Assembly: GCA_036784855.1 (NCBI GenBank)
Contig: JAZDSV010000027.1
Coordinates: 149,052 to 213,051, forward strand
DNA from: Aphelidium insulamus
Lineage: Eukaryota; Aphelidiomycota; Aphelidea; Aphelidiaceae
Reading direction: 5' to 3'
DNA length: 64,000 bases
Shown: positions 1 to 10,484 of the stretch, one piece after another
Layout: every line of letters starts with the position of its first letter
Numbering within the stretch: position 1 is the stretch's first letter
Notes under the pieces: generated by a model
The model's input: only the letters and a program-made list of their open reading frames with translations
The model's database searches: none
What the model was told of the DNA's origin: nothing
Program-made: the position numbers and the translations under genes

Positions 1-185
1 GGCAGCGTGTATGTACTTGATGTATGTACTATTTACAACAACAGTTATAGACGCTATAAAATATATTTAGATTTAGATTTGCTATTTATTGTTAGCAATT
101 GGCCATTGACACACACACACGTGCCACGCAGTGTTCTCAACTTGTATTGGCTTAATAATCTGGCTGCTATTTAAATGCATATTCG

Positions 186-243
186 TTGGTTGTGACAGTC
201 AGGGGGCAAGATGCAAGATACAGATTGAACATGCAGCGTGATT
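186..243 (+). promoter_or_regulatory. bipartite upstream motif of secreted-family copy 1
   Basis: The segment TTGGTTGTGACAGTCAGGGG (186-205) is followed by GCGTGATT (236-243), ending about 55 nt before the start codon at 299. The same two blocks at nearly the same spacing occur at 19146-19199 in front of copy 3, between diverging genes. Conservation in otherwise dissimilar flanks suggests a shared cis-regulatory element. I see no other recognisable feature in 1-185 apart from a short CA run. Confidence 0.45.
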
Positions 244-298
244 GTGGATATTTTTCTCTTCTGATCGTGAATATTTTCTTTCTTCTCACTCTGCCATC

Positions 299-1186
299 AT
301 GTTCAAACTATTGACGGCAGCTGGAATTGCTTGCTGTTCCATTGCATACTATGCCGCAGTGTACGTGCTGATTTCAATGTGAAATGCATTTATATATCAT
401 GCCATAATCAACTGTGCAGCTCCCATGCAAGCTTGTCCGACATTCGCTGGCCATTGCGTGGCACTTGGTACGGGACGGATCTGCTATTAGCGGGCAAGAA
501 AAATACTGTCACCTTTTGTTTCGCGCGGTATGCATACACCACATGGTAATTGTTATATCTGATCTTTTGCACATAGACGGCCAGTGGCGCTTGATGCTGG
601 CAGTACCAAAATTGTCATGTCGGGCAAGACAAATGGAGGCGTCTGGAATCGCCGACTCGTCCTACAGTCTGAAGTACAGACTGAAAAACTGGTGTTGTCC
701 GATAATGGCGAGCTGTTGCCTGCCAGCCTAAGTGGTTACATCACTAGTGATCAAGAAGTGCTGTTGCGCCAGGCAAAAAAGCACCTATGCTACGTGCTCC
801 GTTTCACCATAGATAAGAGGGCAAGCTTATTCGTGGGCAAGGTATCGCTGAAGCTGCGCAAGATGTCCAACCGATTCTTCAAGACAATAAGTATCAAGAA
901 GCACGTCCTTATATCTACGGCGGAACCAAGCAATCCCGAAACTGAAACGAAATGGGAAGAGCTTCGACGTGAGTTTAGACAGGTGGCACGCGGAGGGCGA
1001 TTTGATTTCCAAAAAATTGATGTTATATTGGAAGCACTGGGCAAAAGCGACAACGCAATGCCCTCTGAAGATATGAAATTTAAACTGGCGAAAGCAATAA
1101 CTGACTTGCCGCCTGACGCGCTTGAACCTCGCCCCGATATCTCGACTACGATAAAAGATCTGTGTGGCCTTTCCAAAAAGAAGTGA
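299..1186 (+). CDS. secreted protein, novel family, copy 1
   Basis: Three exons, 299-360, 420-527 and 577-1186, joined by GT-AG introns, give 259 aa. Exon 1 encodes a signal peptide (MFKLLTAAGIACCSIAYYAA). Exon 2 is exactly 108 nt, as in the other two copies, and both junctions are phase 2. Conserved features are WPLRGTWYG at the mature N terminus, a Cys in TFCFA, a second Cys in KKHLCYVLRFT and a basic stretch KVSLKLRKMSNRFFKT. The two conserved Cys could form a disulfide. The C-terminal part is probably helical and is poorly conserved. I do not recognise the family. Secretion is predicted from sequence and the function is unknown. A tRNA-Arg gene follows on the same strand. Confidence 0.85.
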
Positions 1187-1318
1187 TAGCCGTGGCCATC
1201 AAGTAATCGACACGTCCTTAATCCATCTAAGCAATATATTTTCGATAGCGTTTTTTGTTACCGTGTAAATCTACAAAGCCGCCCAACATGTTTATCGTGT
1301 GCTTCATGTGGTCAGCTG

Positions 1319-1392
1319 GGGATTGTGGCCTAATTGGCTAAGGCGTCTGACTACGAATCAGGAGATTGCAGGTTCGAGTCCTGCCTATCTCA
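1319..1392 (+). tRNA. tRNA-Arg(ACG)
   Basis: A 74-nt cloverleaf: acceptor stem GGGATTG/CTATCTC with G-U and U-U pairs, D stem GCCT/AGGC, anticodon stem-loop with ACG, T arm GCAGG-TTCGAGT-CCTGC. A T8 run directly downstream would serve as RNA polymerase III terminator. The sequence is identical to the tRNA at 20739-20812. Both lie downstream of a secreted-family gene in the same orientation. Confidence 0.95.
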
Positions 1393-1478
1393 GCTTTTTT
1401 TTGCACATCATACAATATGCTCTCTCCATGCTTCTTTCTTTATCTTCCTGTGCTTAACAACTTTTTTTTTGTAAGTCA

Positions 1479-3607
1479 ATGACGGCCACACTGCTGGGCA
1501 GACGCATTCAGGTGCGCGGCAAGGGCAGCTCGGGGGCTGATACCGGCACCGTGCGCTACCACGGCCCATTAAATACCGACGACAGCCATACAGCCCAAGC
1601 TCCCAGCGGCGAATGGCTCGGCGTGGAGTGGGACCATGATGGCCGCGGCAAGCACAGCGGTCAGCACGCAGGCCGGCAGTACTTTAGCTGCGCGTACGTA
1701 CTTGTTTTATATGGTGCATGAGATGATAATCTATGGTGTAGTCCCGGCCGCGGCTCATTCATACGGCCGCGGGCTGCGGACTTTGGACGGTGTTTCATGG
1801 ACGCGTTGGAGGAAAAGTACGGCGGTGGTGGCGGCGCAGGGATGACCACTACCACTGAGACCACCGTCAGCGACGGCATTCAGCTACAGTTTGGCGACAC
1901 GGGCATTGCGGTAGAGTTTCGCGGGGCTGCCAAGACAGAGCAAGTGCAAAGGTATCATTACTAGATGTACTTATGTCTTGATATCAAACATACAGCCGGC
2001 TGGACTGCTTGACTATTGTTGGACTGGCGCACATGGCGATTTCCACTGCCGTCAACGAAAGTAGTTGGGACACTAATTCCACCGGCGAAATCGCACGCAC
2101 CTGTCCCAATATTCAAGATCTGGATCTGTCCGACAACTTGCTTGGCGCATGGACCGAGGTTGCGCTCATTGCCTGCCAGCTCCCGCACTTGGCCTCACTG
2201 CGCTTAAAGTACGTGTCATAAACGTCATTGTCGATACTCAATGCTCGTAGCCGGAATCGCTTTGATGCGTTAAAGACTGCGCTACCTGGTGGCTCGTTTT
2301 ATAGCCTGACGGCCCTGTCGCTAATGGAGACGCGAATTTCATGGCGGGAAGTATGTTCAGTCGCCGCATTCATGCCAGAGCTGGAACAATTACATCTGGG
2401 TCACAATGGCATCAAGTCACCACTTGCCGGCGATGGACCCTTTGAAGCACAGCCACTGACTGCGCTGACGTTGCTCTCCCTGGAAAGCAATCAACTCACA
2501 GACTGGGCAGACCTGACAACTGAACTGGCAAGAAGGACCCCGCGGTAATTCTATTGTGATAAGATTCGATCCAACTCATTGGTAGATTACAAGCGTTGAA
2601 TGTGCAAAGTAACGCATTCACTGTCATCACAGAAGAAATGGAATCACCCGAACTGCCTACATTGACAACGCTGAACTTGAGTCGAAATCCAATCCATTCA
2701 GTGCGTTCAACTACTTGTCATGTCCTTGTTGACCGCTTCACTTTACAGTGGACCTCGGTCAATGCGCTGGATACGGTACTGCGTGCCATGACCGAGGTGC
2801 GGCTCCGTGGCTGCGCTGTGATCACTGGCGGCGCGGACGAAGCCGCCACTCGAATCGAGTGTATTGCCCGCCTGGGCCGAATCCAGTCGTTGAATGGTTC
2901 CACGGTGCGATGATGTTTATTCTTTACTTGGTTTATTTTATTCCCGATGCGTAAAAGATATCGGCGAAAGAAAGGCGCGAAAGCGAGCTATACTATCTGC
3001 AGCAATATGCGGCGCAGTGCGCTGCTGCTACTGATCCGAAGGCAATGTCCGAGTTTAATGTTCAGCACCCCCGATATGCGCACTTGGTGTCAGGTAAGCG
3101 ATATTCGAGCATTCAATTAACACTTGTTGTTCAACATCCATGTAGTTCATGGCGCCTGTATCGCCATAAACAAGGGCGATCAAGGCAAATTGAAGAGCTC
3201 TCTCATAAGCACGTAGCTTTATTCTAGTGATTGTTTGACTAACTGGCAGATGTCAACCTTATCGTACAGAGTGGAGATGGCGCTGACTGCCGACATATTT
3301 GCAAAAAGTTGCCTGGTATGTTAAAATCACCTCAAATGGATGTATTGTATGCTGATAAACAGCGAGGACCACGTTCCGCACGTTGAAATCTGTGGTGCGC
3401 CGCCTGATCCGCATAGGCAGCTCGGAGACAATGGCGATGCACTTGATTGTCGGTGCCACCGCGGTGTCAGAACGCGTACAGAACAGCGAGCCGAGCGATG
3501 ACCAGATGGTGTGTGTGGACGATGAACCGATGCGAGAGCTGGCGTTCTATGTGGACGATAGCCGCGATGGCGCTCCAGAACTGTTTATTAGAGTCATGCA
3601 TAATTGA
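1479..3607 (+). CDS. TBCE: tubulin-specific chaperone E
   Basis: Ten exons (1479-1693, 1742-1951, 1996-2208, 2251-2544, 2586-2700, 2749-2904, 2958-3093, 3146-3208, 3250-3315, 3363-3607) give 570 aa. The N-terminal CAP-Gly domain contains GEWLGVEWDHDGRGKHSG and GSFIRP. A central leucine-rich region follows, with LDLSDN, LSLESNQL and LNLSRNPIHS, then the family's RRESELYYL...HPRY segment and a C-terminal ubiquitin-like domain. TBCE acts with cofactors C and D in alpha/beta-tubulin heterodimer assembly and disassembly. The intron after 3208 must start with GC; phase counting across all ten exons only works with that boundary. Start and domain order match the family. Confidence 0.93.
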
Positions 3608-3635
3608 ACTATTGCTGTCATTGTCTTCGATAATA

Positions 3636-4520
3636 GGGGGTTTCAAAGTTAAAAAATTCCCATCAGTTCTGATTGACAAACAAACGCTGATTGGCTGAGC
3701 AAACTGATCGGCCATCAGTTTTGAGCGAAAAAACTGATGGACGAAAAGGGCCATCAGTTTCCATCAGTTCTGATGGGTCGACAAACCGTCGCCGCTCCTG
3801 CCACCTCAGCCTATGCAACCGCCCCACCCCGTCTACTACCGACCTAACCACACTATACCACTCCTAATCTCTGCCCGGGGCGGATTATAGTGCTGCAGCG
3901 CCACTGCGGTGTCACCATTCATAGCTGTGACAGTGCATTAGGTAGCTGGCCATGGCTGCATGCGGCACCACGCACGCACACATCACCAACTGGCCCTCGC
4001 CTGTGGCTGTATGAGGTTTATCCATGCTGCTGTACAACACACTGACTGTTGCTGCTGTGTAGTGACAGTTCTGCCTCCCCGCGTGTGGTGTGTGAATAGT
4101 ACTGCAGCACTGATGCTGCGGGCCGCCACCCAGTTGGTCTGCGCGTGATGAGGTATGGTTAGTGGTGAGTACTATCATGGGTGTAATAGTAACCCGCTGT
4201 GCAGCATGTGAAAGTACTCTGGCAAAGTATATATACATTGGGATTGCCGCAGTACTTATGTGGAATAGACCTGAGCCTTATACCACCGCAACAAAGCTTC
4301 AAGCACGCACCAACTCAGATTCTACAACAGTACTACCCAGGTATCCTATATCTAGGTCTATCCGCCATAGCACGAGTCAGCGCGACATACGCGGCACTTG
4401 TACCGCGCTAGGACACCATCAGAACTGATGGGTGCACTCAAAGTTAAAGGGCCGTTACCATGGATATTACCCTGAATTTGTCATCAGAACTGATGGGCTC
4501 ATTTTATATTTGAAACCCCC
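3636..4520. mobile_element. 885-bp non-autonomous TIR element (MITE-like)
   Basis: The ends are imperfect terminal inverted repeats starting GGGGGTTTCAAA (left, 3636) and the complementary TTTGAAACCCCC (right, ending 4520). Both sides are flanked by TA (3634-3635 and 4521-4522), the target duplication typical of Tc1/mariner-type transposons. Just inside each end are palindromic copies of CCATCAGTTCTGATGG, several on the left and two on the right, as expected for subterminal transposase-binding repeats. There is no convincing transposase ORF, so the element would depend on another copy for movement. It sits 28 bp downstream of the TBCE stop codon. Confidence 0.75.
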
Positions 4521-4542
4521 TATTAGGGGGTTTCAAATATAA
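4504..4542. repeat. 39-bp near-perfect palindrome at the element's right end
   Basis: The right TIR is followed, after TATTA, by a second TIR start (GGGGGTTTCAAATATAA, from 4526) in the opposite orientation. Together they make 19-nt arms around a single T. This looks like a solo TIR left by an abutting second insertion. Confidence 0.7.
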
Positions 4543-4734
4543 TGAAATCATATCGATTAGACAGACAATGCTTGGTTGTTAAGTGAAATGTTAATATGAA
4601 TGTGATTGGCCGTGGGACTTCCAGGGGAAGAGCTGCAGCGCCTCATTTAATTTTTTTCTTCATTTTCTTCATTTTCTTCCTTTTCTTCCTTTTCATCGAA
4701 AGAACTTTCATAATTTTCCTTTCTCGAACGTGTG

Positions 4735-5593
4735 ATGAAGACATCTCTGGCCATCGCGTCCATTGTCGGACTGTTGAGTGTTGGGTCGTTTATTCCGACG
4801 TACGTATATGGTGCATGCAATTATTACGCGCTCACATTGTGGCAGTGCTGAAGCGGGTATTCGCGACGTTCGCGTCCCGTGGCGCGGTCGTTGGTTCGGT
4901 ACCAAGGAATTGGTGGTCGGCGACACGGCAAATCCTACTTTCTGCTATCGCGTGTATGTTGGACCGAGTACAGAAGATTGTATACAAATGATTGATTATT
5001 CATGGCGTAGATATCCCGAGCAGCTTGACGATGTGGTGATCCGACTCTCTGGCCGCACTGAAGGACAGCATGGTTGGTTCACGCGTAATACAGCCACGGA
5101 TTTCCCGGCTGTGGCCACCAAGCTAGAAGTTGCAGAGGATGGCGAAATGCCGGCATCCATCAGCAACTATGATGAAAATGAATTGAAGGCGCTGGCAGAC
5201 TACGCCAAGACACACCAATGCTACACGATTGTGTTCAACGTGCGCGAGAGTGAGGTGGAGAAGTATGCCGGCAAAGTGTCGATGAAGCTCATCAACAACG
5301 CTTCCAAGTTCCCCACCAAGACTGTCAGCGTGAAGCGCCAAGTTACACTTAATTTCGCTGACCTTATTGCCACCAAGATCATGTCGCAGCTTGGTAACGG
5401 TTTTGGTGGCGCATTCCACTATGATGGTATCGCGAAACAAGTCGCTCAACTGAAGTCAGTGGCCGACATGCTGCACGAAGATGTAAAGTCGCAGTTGCAG
5501 TTTACTGTGGAGGCCACAGATTTCTACCGCTCGGCCACTGCTGCAGAAAAGTTTCGCCTGGTGAAGGACCTCAACGCGATTCTGGCTGCCTAG
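4735..5593 (+). CDS. secreted protein, novel family, copy 2
   Basis: Exons 4735-4799, 4846-4953 (108 nt) and 5011-5593 give 251 aa. The signal peptide in exon 1 begins MKTSLAIASIVGLLSVGSF. The mature part keeps VPWRGRWFGTKEL, the Cys in TFCYR, the Cys in THQCYTIVF and KVSMKLINNASKFPTKTVSVKRQV. It is the most diverged of the three copies and has no tRNA downstream. A pyrimidine-rich stretch (4650-4725) lies before the start codon. The C-terminal 100 residues appear helical. No known domain is recognised. The ATG at 4735 is chosen because it alone opens a signal peptide in phase with exon 2. Confidence 0.85.
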
Positions 5594-5659
5594 TCACCTC
5601 TGCAATGCTGCCACTCTCCACTCAACTAGACAGCTAGACACCATCATCATACACAAACG

Positions 5660-5684
5660 CATACACACACACACACACACACAC
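5660..5684. repeat. CA microsatellite
   Basis: A run of alternating CA/AC in the short gap between the convergent copy 2 and CCDC25 genes. Confidence 0.9.
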
Positions 5685-5733
5685 GCAATATACATCCTCA
5701 TACAACCAGTTCCAGACTATTAACTGTATGCCA

Positions 5734-6542
5734 TCACATGAAATCATCCTCGAACGCGTCAACGTCCACTTGACCGTCCGGCGCCACGTACTCGGCGGCC
5801 AGTGAGCTGTTGTCCTGCATTGCCGCCGGCACCAGCACCGATTTGTAGGCGGTCTCATCGGCGCGCTTCCTGGCCTCGGCGGATCGACGGCGCTCCGCCT
5901 CCATCGCCCTTTGCTCCCGCTCGCGCTCCTCATTGCGCACCTGACGCCGACTGTCCAGCTGCATCTGTGCCAGCATCTCACGCACACCCTGCGTGACCTC
6001 CCGCCGCGTCTTCTGCAGCCGGTTCAGACAGGCGGTGTCGCGGCGCGGGACCAGCACACGGCGCACGGCCTTGTCGTCACGGAACCCCACCTGGCCCACC
6101 TCCATGCTGCGCCGCTTGTCCAGATTAGACCACGGTGTGTACACCACGTGTATCGAAGGCCGCTTTGAGCCCTCGATGCTGTTGGCCTTGGTGAGCTGGG
6201 CGCAGTCATGCAGCAGCGCCTCTGAAATGTCCGTCCTCCAGTCTAGGATAGGTTTATGTATCATCATCTCTGCATATGCATTGTAGGTGTACTACACATC
6301 CACACACGCACACCCACCTTGACCGGGGGCCAGACGCAGGTAGACGTGCGCGGATGACAGGTTGTCGGCGTGGAACCAGACGTCTGCGCGTGTGTATGGT
6401 CAGCGCATGTGGAGAATGCACACCAGGCGCGCTCACCCTCCTCCAGGCCAAACTTTATCAGGTCCTCATTCTCAAACTTGTCCTTGCCCATGTAGATGGT
6501 GGCGGGCGGTTGCTGTGCCGTGCTCTCAAAGTAGTACACCAT
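5734..6542 (-). CDS. CCDC25: CCDC25-like NFACT-R domain protein
   Basis: Three exons (6542-6437, 6383-6318, 6242-5734) give 226 aa. The N terminus MVYYFES and the segments [38 protein letters not shown] and [12 protein letters not shown] are signature sequence of CCDC25, which consists of an NFACT-R domain followed by an Arg/Glu-rich coiled coil (about residues 130-195) and an acidic tail. NFACT-R domains occur in ribosome quality-control factors; in animals CCDC25 has also been described as a DNA sensor. The cellular role here is not evident. Length is close to the usual ~208 aa. Confidence 0.93.
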
Positions 6543-6691
6543 GTCAATTGCGTATAAATATGGTGTGTTGTGTATATTGTGCATGTGCTGCAAGATTATA
6601 GTGCCCAGCGTGTTGCTTTAAAATTATAGATTTTTTTTCTATTTTTTTGCATCTGAAAGCTCCATGTAAACGATGTAAACTGCTTGATTCA

Positions 6692-7507
6692 TTATTTATG
6701 AATATAAACTTGGGCACAAGTCAATCCGGCCATTGCGTCAACATGCACCACCGCGTCAATGGCACAATTTTCGCAAACCGTGACAAAAAAATCGCCAATG
6801 CTGTCGTTTACTTCTGTTCCCGTGTAACTTGGCGTGGTTTGGCAGTTGTTTAGTTGAAGTAATAATGTTAGAGTTTCCTTACTCTGGTTAGTCTGTTGTA
6901 AGACTGTGTCATGGTCATTCGTGTTTGCTTGCAGCTCGCAATAAAAACGCGGACAAGGGTTTCTCTTTCTCTTCTTTTCCGGTGGTTTGTCGTGCGGGTA
7001 CAGTTTACCGTCAAATTTAACTTCGCGTTTCTTGGCGGTCATCACACCGTAGTCGTTGTCAAATCGGCACTTAAAGTCTCCCTTTGAATTATAACTTGTA
7101 TTTTCTAGGCAGTTGTCGACGCGCTGTGCTATCTGCGACGGATACAGCGCACCGCCGATCACGTAGATTGCCTTGGCAAACAAGAGCCCGAAACCGATCG
7201 GAACGGCAAAGGCAGCAATGCCAAAAATTACGCCCAACCGGCGGCCGCTGTCGCGTTTGGTCTCGCATAACTCATCGTTAGTGCCTTTGCAATAATAGTT
7301 CGCAAGGATGCGGTTCGCACCACTGCGGGTTAGTTTTCCCTTCTTGTCGATCAGGTTTTTGACTTGACGATAGAACGTCCTGGCGCGATGTTCGTTCAAG
7401 AAAAAGGCGCGCATTTTTTTCGTCCTAGCCTTATCCAACCTGTTTTCGTACGCCAATGCATGCGACGCAAAGCACGCAAAGCATAGGAGCAATGCAAGCA
7501 ATCTCAT
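6692..7507 (-). CDS. predicted secreted or membrane protein, unrecognised
   Basis: A single open frame of 271 aa. It starts with a strong signal peptide (MRLLALLLCFACFASHALA). A basic segment with KARTKKMRAFF follows, then a 25-residue hydrophobic stretch (about 91-115: GVIFGIAAFAVPIGFGLLFAKAIY), then a Cys- and Lys-rich part with PPEKKRKRNPCPRFYC. The hydrophobic stretch could anchor it in a membrane. No family is recognised. The upstream region carries repeated CCAAT-containing units (7616-7700). It belongs to the group of putative secreted proteins in the left half of the window. Confidence 0.65.
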   Translation of the reverse strand: MRLLALLLCFACFASHALAYENRLDKARTKKMRAFFLNEHRARTFYRQVKNLIDKKGKLTRSGANRILANYYCKGTNDELCETKRDSGRRLGVIFGIAAFAVPIGFGLLFAKAIYVIGGALYPSQIAQRVDNCLENTSYNSKGDFKCRFDNDYGVMTAKKREVKFDGKLYPHDKPPEKKRKRNPCPRFYCELQANTNDHDTVLQQTNQSKETLTLLLQLNNCQTTPSYTGTEVNDSIGDFFVTVCENCAIDAVVHVDAMAGLTCAQVYIHK

Positions 7508-7615
7508 TTTGTTGCAACAAAATGTGACTCTATACAGATGACTGTATTTGTGTGCAATTTCGTTGTAATTTTAGTACCCACCTCCGATTGGGCCGTCAAA
7601 TCATATCGGCACCGG

Positions 7616-7700
7616 TTTAAACTACCAATCAGAAAGCCAGAGTTTAAAACTTTAAACTACCAATGAGAAGCCAGCGTTTAAACTACCAATGAGCGTTGAG
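7616..7700 (-). promoter_or_regulatory. repeated TTTAAACTACCAAT units upstream of the 7507 gene
   Basis: Three near-identical copies of TTTAAACTACCAAT(C/G)AG lie about 110-190 nt upstream of the start codon at 7507. Each contains a CCAAT core on the plus strand. Repeated CCAAT boxes suggest NF-Y/HAP-type control; this is inference. Confidence 0.4.
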
Positions 7701-8237
7701 TGTTTAAAACGGCCGTTCGAACGTTTGTGACACCATACAGCTATCATCAATAATGCATGCAACCACAGCGCAGCTACATTAATGGCATCGCAATATAGTG
7801 CGCTACACATATGCGCCGCGGATAAAGTTGCGGCACCTAATACGAGCTGTGCGACAATATTCTGTTGAATATGCTAGTTACATATTGTTGGGATAATACA
7901 CTGGCGCCATTTGCTGTAGATCTGCGCTAACGTCACCAAACCATGACAATCGCTCGATACCGTCATTATTGAGTTATCATCGATAATCATCACAAGTTGC
8001 ATGCACCCGCTGGCGTTATACATTGGTTTTGCTGAATTTAAGTATTGTAATGCTTGATATCGGCGGCATGTCAAAAGTTTACTTACACGAGGAGTCGGCA
8101 CCAGGTGCGCGTATGGAATGGGGGCCCGATTGGAGGAGGCCATATTGCCAATTTAGCAACGATTGGCAGCCATGAAAATTAAAGCTCACCTGAAAACCAT
8201 GCAACTAACAACTAAATACTTTCAACACCGAGTACTA
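7701..8237. other. no confident gene
   Basis: The only structure noted is a minus-strand open frame from 8143 to 7874 that begins MASSNRAPIPYAHLVPTPR and then meets a good splice donor (GTAAGT). It may be a first exon, but I could not find an in-frame continuation. Confidence 0.4.
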
Positions 8238-8495
8238 CTAGTGCAAACGCTTTTTCATTTGATCATAAGCGACAAAGGCGGGATTTTTCTTCCAGTAGTT
8301 GATGCTCAGCCCGACCACGAAGCCAAGCGTGCATTCCGTGCACCATGTGGACAGACACGCGTGCCACGTTCGTCGATAAACCGGCGGATTTTGCTGGATT
8401 CGCAGGTATGCAGCAAAACCAAATGGTAATGGTGTGTGAGGTGCCGGGATTGAGCCAAACTTGGCACTGAAAAAACGGCGAATCATGCGACGCAC
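8238..8495 (-). CDS. possible small protein, unrecognised
   Basis: An 85-aa open frame starting MRRMIRRFFSAKFG, rich in Arg and aromatic residues, with one weakly hydrophobic segment (CTLGFVVGLSINYW). The basic N terminus resembles a mitochondrial presequence, so a small mitochondrial subunit is conceivable, but no family could be assigned. It could equally be one exon of a longer gene or a chance frame. Confidence 0.3.
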   Translation of the reverse strand: MRRMIRRFFSAKFGSIPAPHTPLPFGFAAYLRIQQNPPVYRRTWHACLSTWCTECTLGFVVGLSINYWKKNPAFVAYDQMKKRLH

Positions 8496-8545
8496 TCAGC
8501 TACAGGTCCTGACTGTAGGTAAACAAGTGTTGAAGAACGTGAATC

Positions 8546-8562
8546 GGGGGGGGGGGGGGGGG
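8546..8562 (+). repeat. 17-nt guanine run
   Basis: An uninterrupted G17 tract in an intergenic stretch. Beyond it, 8563-8870 shows no gene. Confidence 0.9.
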
Positions 8563-8877
8563 ATACGTAATGAACGTACCAAAAAAGACTCTATTTCATA
8601 CATGTATCCAACATCTTTGAGGCGAAATATCACTCTCTAAAATATAACGGCATCGATTTAATAATACGAACATGCCACGGCCAGTCGTGGCATGAAGCAG
8701 CAGAATTCAAACACCGTTTATAACACATTTATTGTCAAATGTCTCGTATGTATATTCACCTGTGATACGCATACAAACGAAGTCTGACCTCGTTTCACTG
8801 TGAAACGGCAAGATCGACGATGATTGGCGCCGCGCAACCCGGTCGAAACACGCGTGTGCAACGTTACATTCTGGCTG

Positions 8878-8886
8878 TTATAAATA
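8878..8886 (+). promoter_or_regulatory. TATA-like box of the GH26 gene
   Basis: TTATAAATA lies 50-58 nt upstream of the start codon at 8936, a plausible core promoter position for a short 5' UTR. Confidence 0.5.
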
Positions 8887-8935
8887 CCGCGCTCTGTCGC
8901 TTACTTGCAAGAACAATAAAACAACAACAACGATA

Positions 8936-10096
8936 ATGATGGTGACAAAAGTAACGGCATTGATGATGTGGGGCACTGTTGTCGCATTATTTGCAGCAGT
9001 GTCTGCCTTGCCATTTGACGGCAGCAGTAATGGCGATGGCAGTGGCGAGGATGGCGACGGTGGCCATAAAGGCGGCCGTAAACTGTACTACGGTGCGTAC
9101 ACCGACAGCGATGACGCCATGAGGACTCTTCAAGATCGTTTGGGGCATCAACCGGCAATGCGGCTCGAGTTTGTCGCGTTGCATTCCGGTGGGTTTGACG
9201 ATGAGTGGTTCCCGCTGGGCTACTTGAACAAAGTGCGCGACGAGATGCCGGGCACGGTGCCTGTGCTCACCATCGAACCTTTTGTGGACGATTTGGACTC
9301 GATCAGCTATGATACATACTACAAAATTGCATCACAATTTGCACAGTTCCCCGACACGCATATCGTGCGTTTCGGTCACGAATGCAATGGCATGTGAGAT
9401 GACTTTGTATTAAATATGCCGAAATTAACATCGTGTGCAGGTAACTGGTACCCATGGACAAACGATAATGAAAAGTACAAGAAGCATTTCAACATCTTTG
9501 GCAAGGCGCTGCGTGACATGAATGCCAAGACCAAGATGATGTGGGCGCCCAATATTGAGTATCCGGGTATTAAATATACCTATGATCAGGTGTATCCGGG
9601 CGATGATTATGTCGACATCGTTGGACTGAGCATCTACCACAAGTACTACGGCCCTGATCCAAACTACGAAGGTGATTACCACGTGGGTCCCAGTCAAGGA
9701 ACATTTGCCGATCAAATCACTGGCAAAGCGGAAGAAATGCAAGGCCAGGGCACGAATTTCTACGAAATATACTCCAAGAACAAAAATTTGCCGTTCATGG
9801 TGGCCGAGACAGCGGCATCCACTTTTTACGGACTCTCTGAAGAAGAAGAACGAGCGTGGAAATTGGATTGGCTCAACCAGCTGTTCTCGAAAGAAACGCT
9901 GGATCAGTTCCCCAACTTTCGTGGCGTGAATAGGTTCGATGTGAACAAGGATGACGAAGATTCCAGCGACCAGATGCACCACGGCCTCTTCAATCGTGAC
10001 AATTTGTACACGAGCTTCTGTGACTTTTTCAATTCGGTGGACATTGTTCGCTACGCACCGGCAGTCCAGTCCAACGGGTTGGATCTGAGCGTCTAG
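8936..10096 (+). CDS. secreted GH26 beta-mannanase-like glycoside hydrolase
   Basis: Exons 8936-9389 and 9441-10096 give 369 aa. A signal peptide (about residues 1-24) is followed by a Gly/Asp linker and a GH26 (clan GH-A) TIM barrel. The acid/base motif RFGHECNGNWYPW places the catalytic Glu at about residue 149, and the nucleophile Glu is in FMVAETAAS (about residue 274). The GH26 motif spans the splice site, and only a GC-AG intron (9390-9440) restores it; the nearby GT would give a stop codon. Such enzymes hydrolyse beta-1,4-mannans or related glucans outside the cell, here presumably wall polymers of food, host or self. Substrate is not certain. Confidence 0.85.
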
Positions 10097-10484
10097 TCGT
10101 AAACTAGGAAGGATGAATCTGATGGTAATTAACACGTTAATTATAACAGAAATGAAATTCATGCAAATTTCGAATATATGATATTAGTCGTAGTACGCTT
10201 TACAATGAAGGACATTATCCGGTCTATATACTTGACACCATGAAATGTTTGATAAGCAGCTTTGCAGTATTTAAACATCACCTTGCATGTCAAGATGCTT
10301 GTTTAGCATTACTGGCTTATTATATCCATGCATCATAATGTCTTCTGTACCTGTACGACTATGAAGGTCGGCTGTAGTTACACAAAATGATCCAATAGTT
10401 GCAACAGAGGCGAGTCCAGATCTGATATGTAGGTTCCATAGATAGGTGCGTCAATCTATCGTCAATCTACATATTTATCATCAA
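10097..10484. other. intergenic, nothing recognised
   Basis: AT-rich spacer between the GH26 gene and the RPB7 gene. No ORF, RNA gene or notable repeat seen. Confidence 0.6.

Noticed and set aside
7874-8143. 89-aa minus-strand frame beginning MASSNRAPIPYAHLV
   Set aside because: A strong GTAAGT donor follows residue 19 and no in-frame continuation was found; at most a first exon, not annotated as a gene.
8546-8562. G17 run as a functional G-quadruplex or regulatory element
   Set aside because: A simple homopolymer with no gene close by and prone to sequencing length error.
9425-10162. 245-aa minus-strand frame opposite the GH26 gene
   Set aside because: It is antisense to a well-supported catalytic domain and has no domain of its own.
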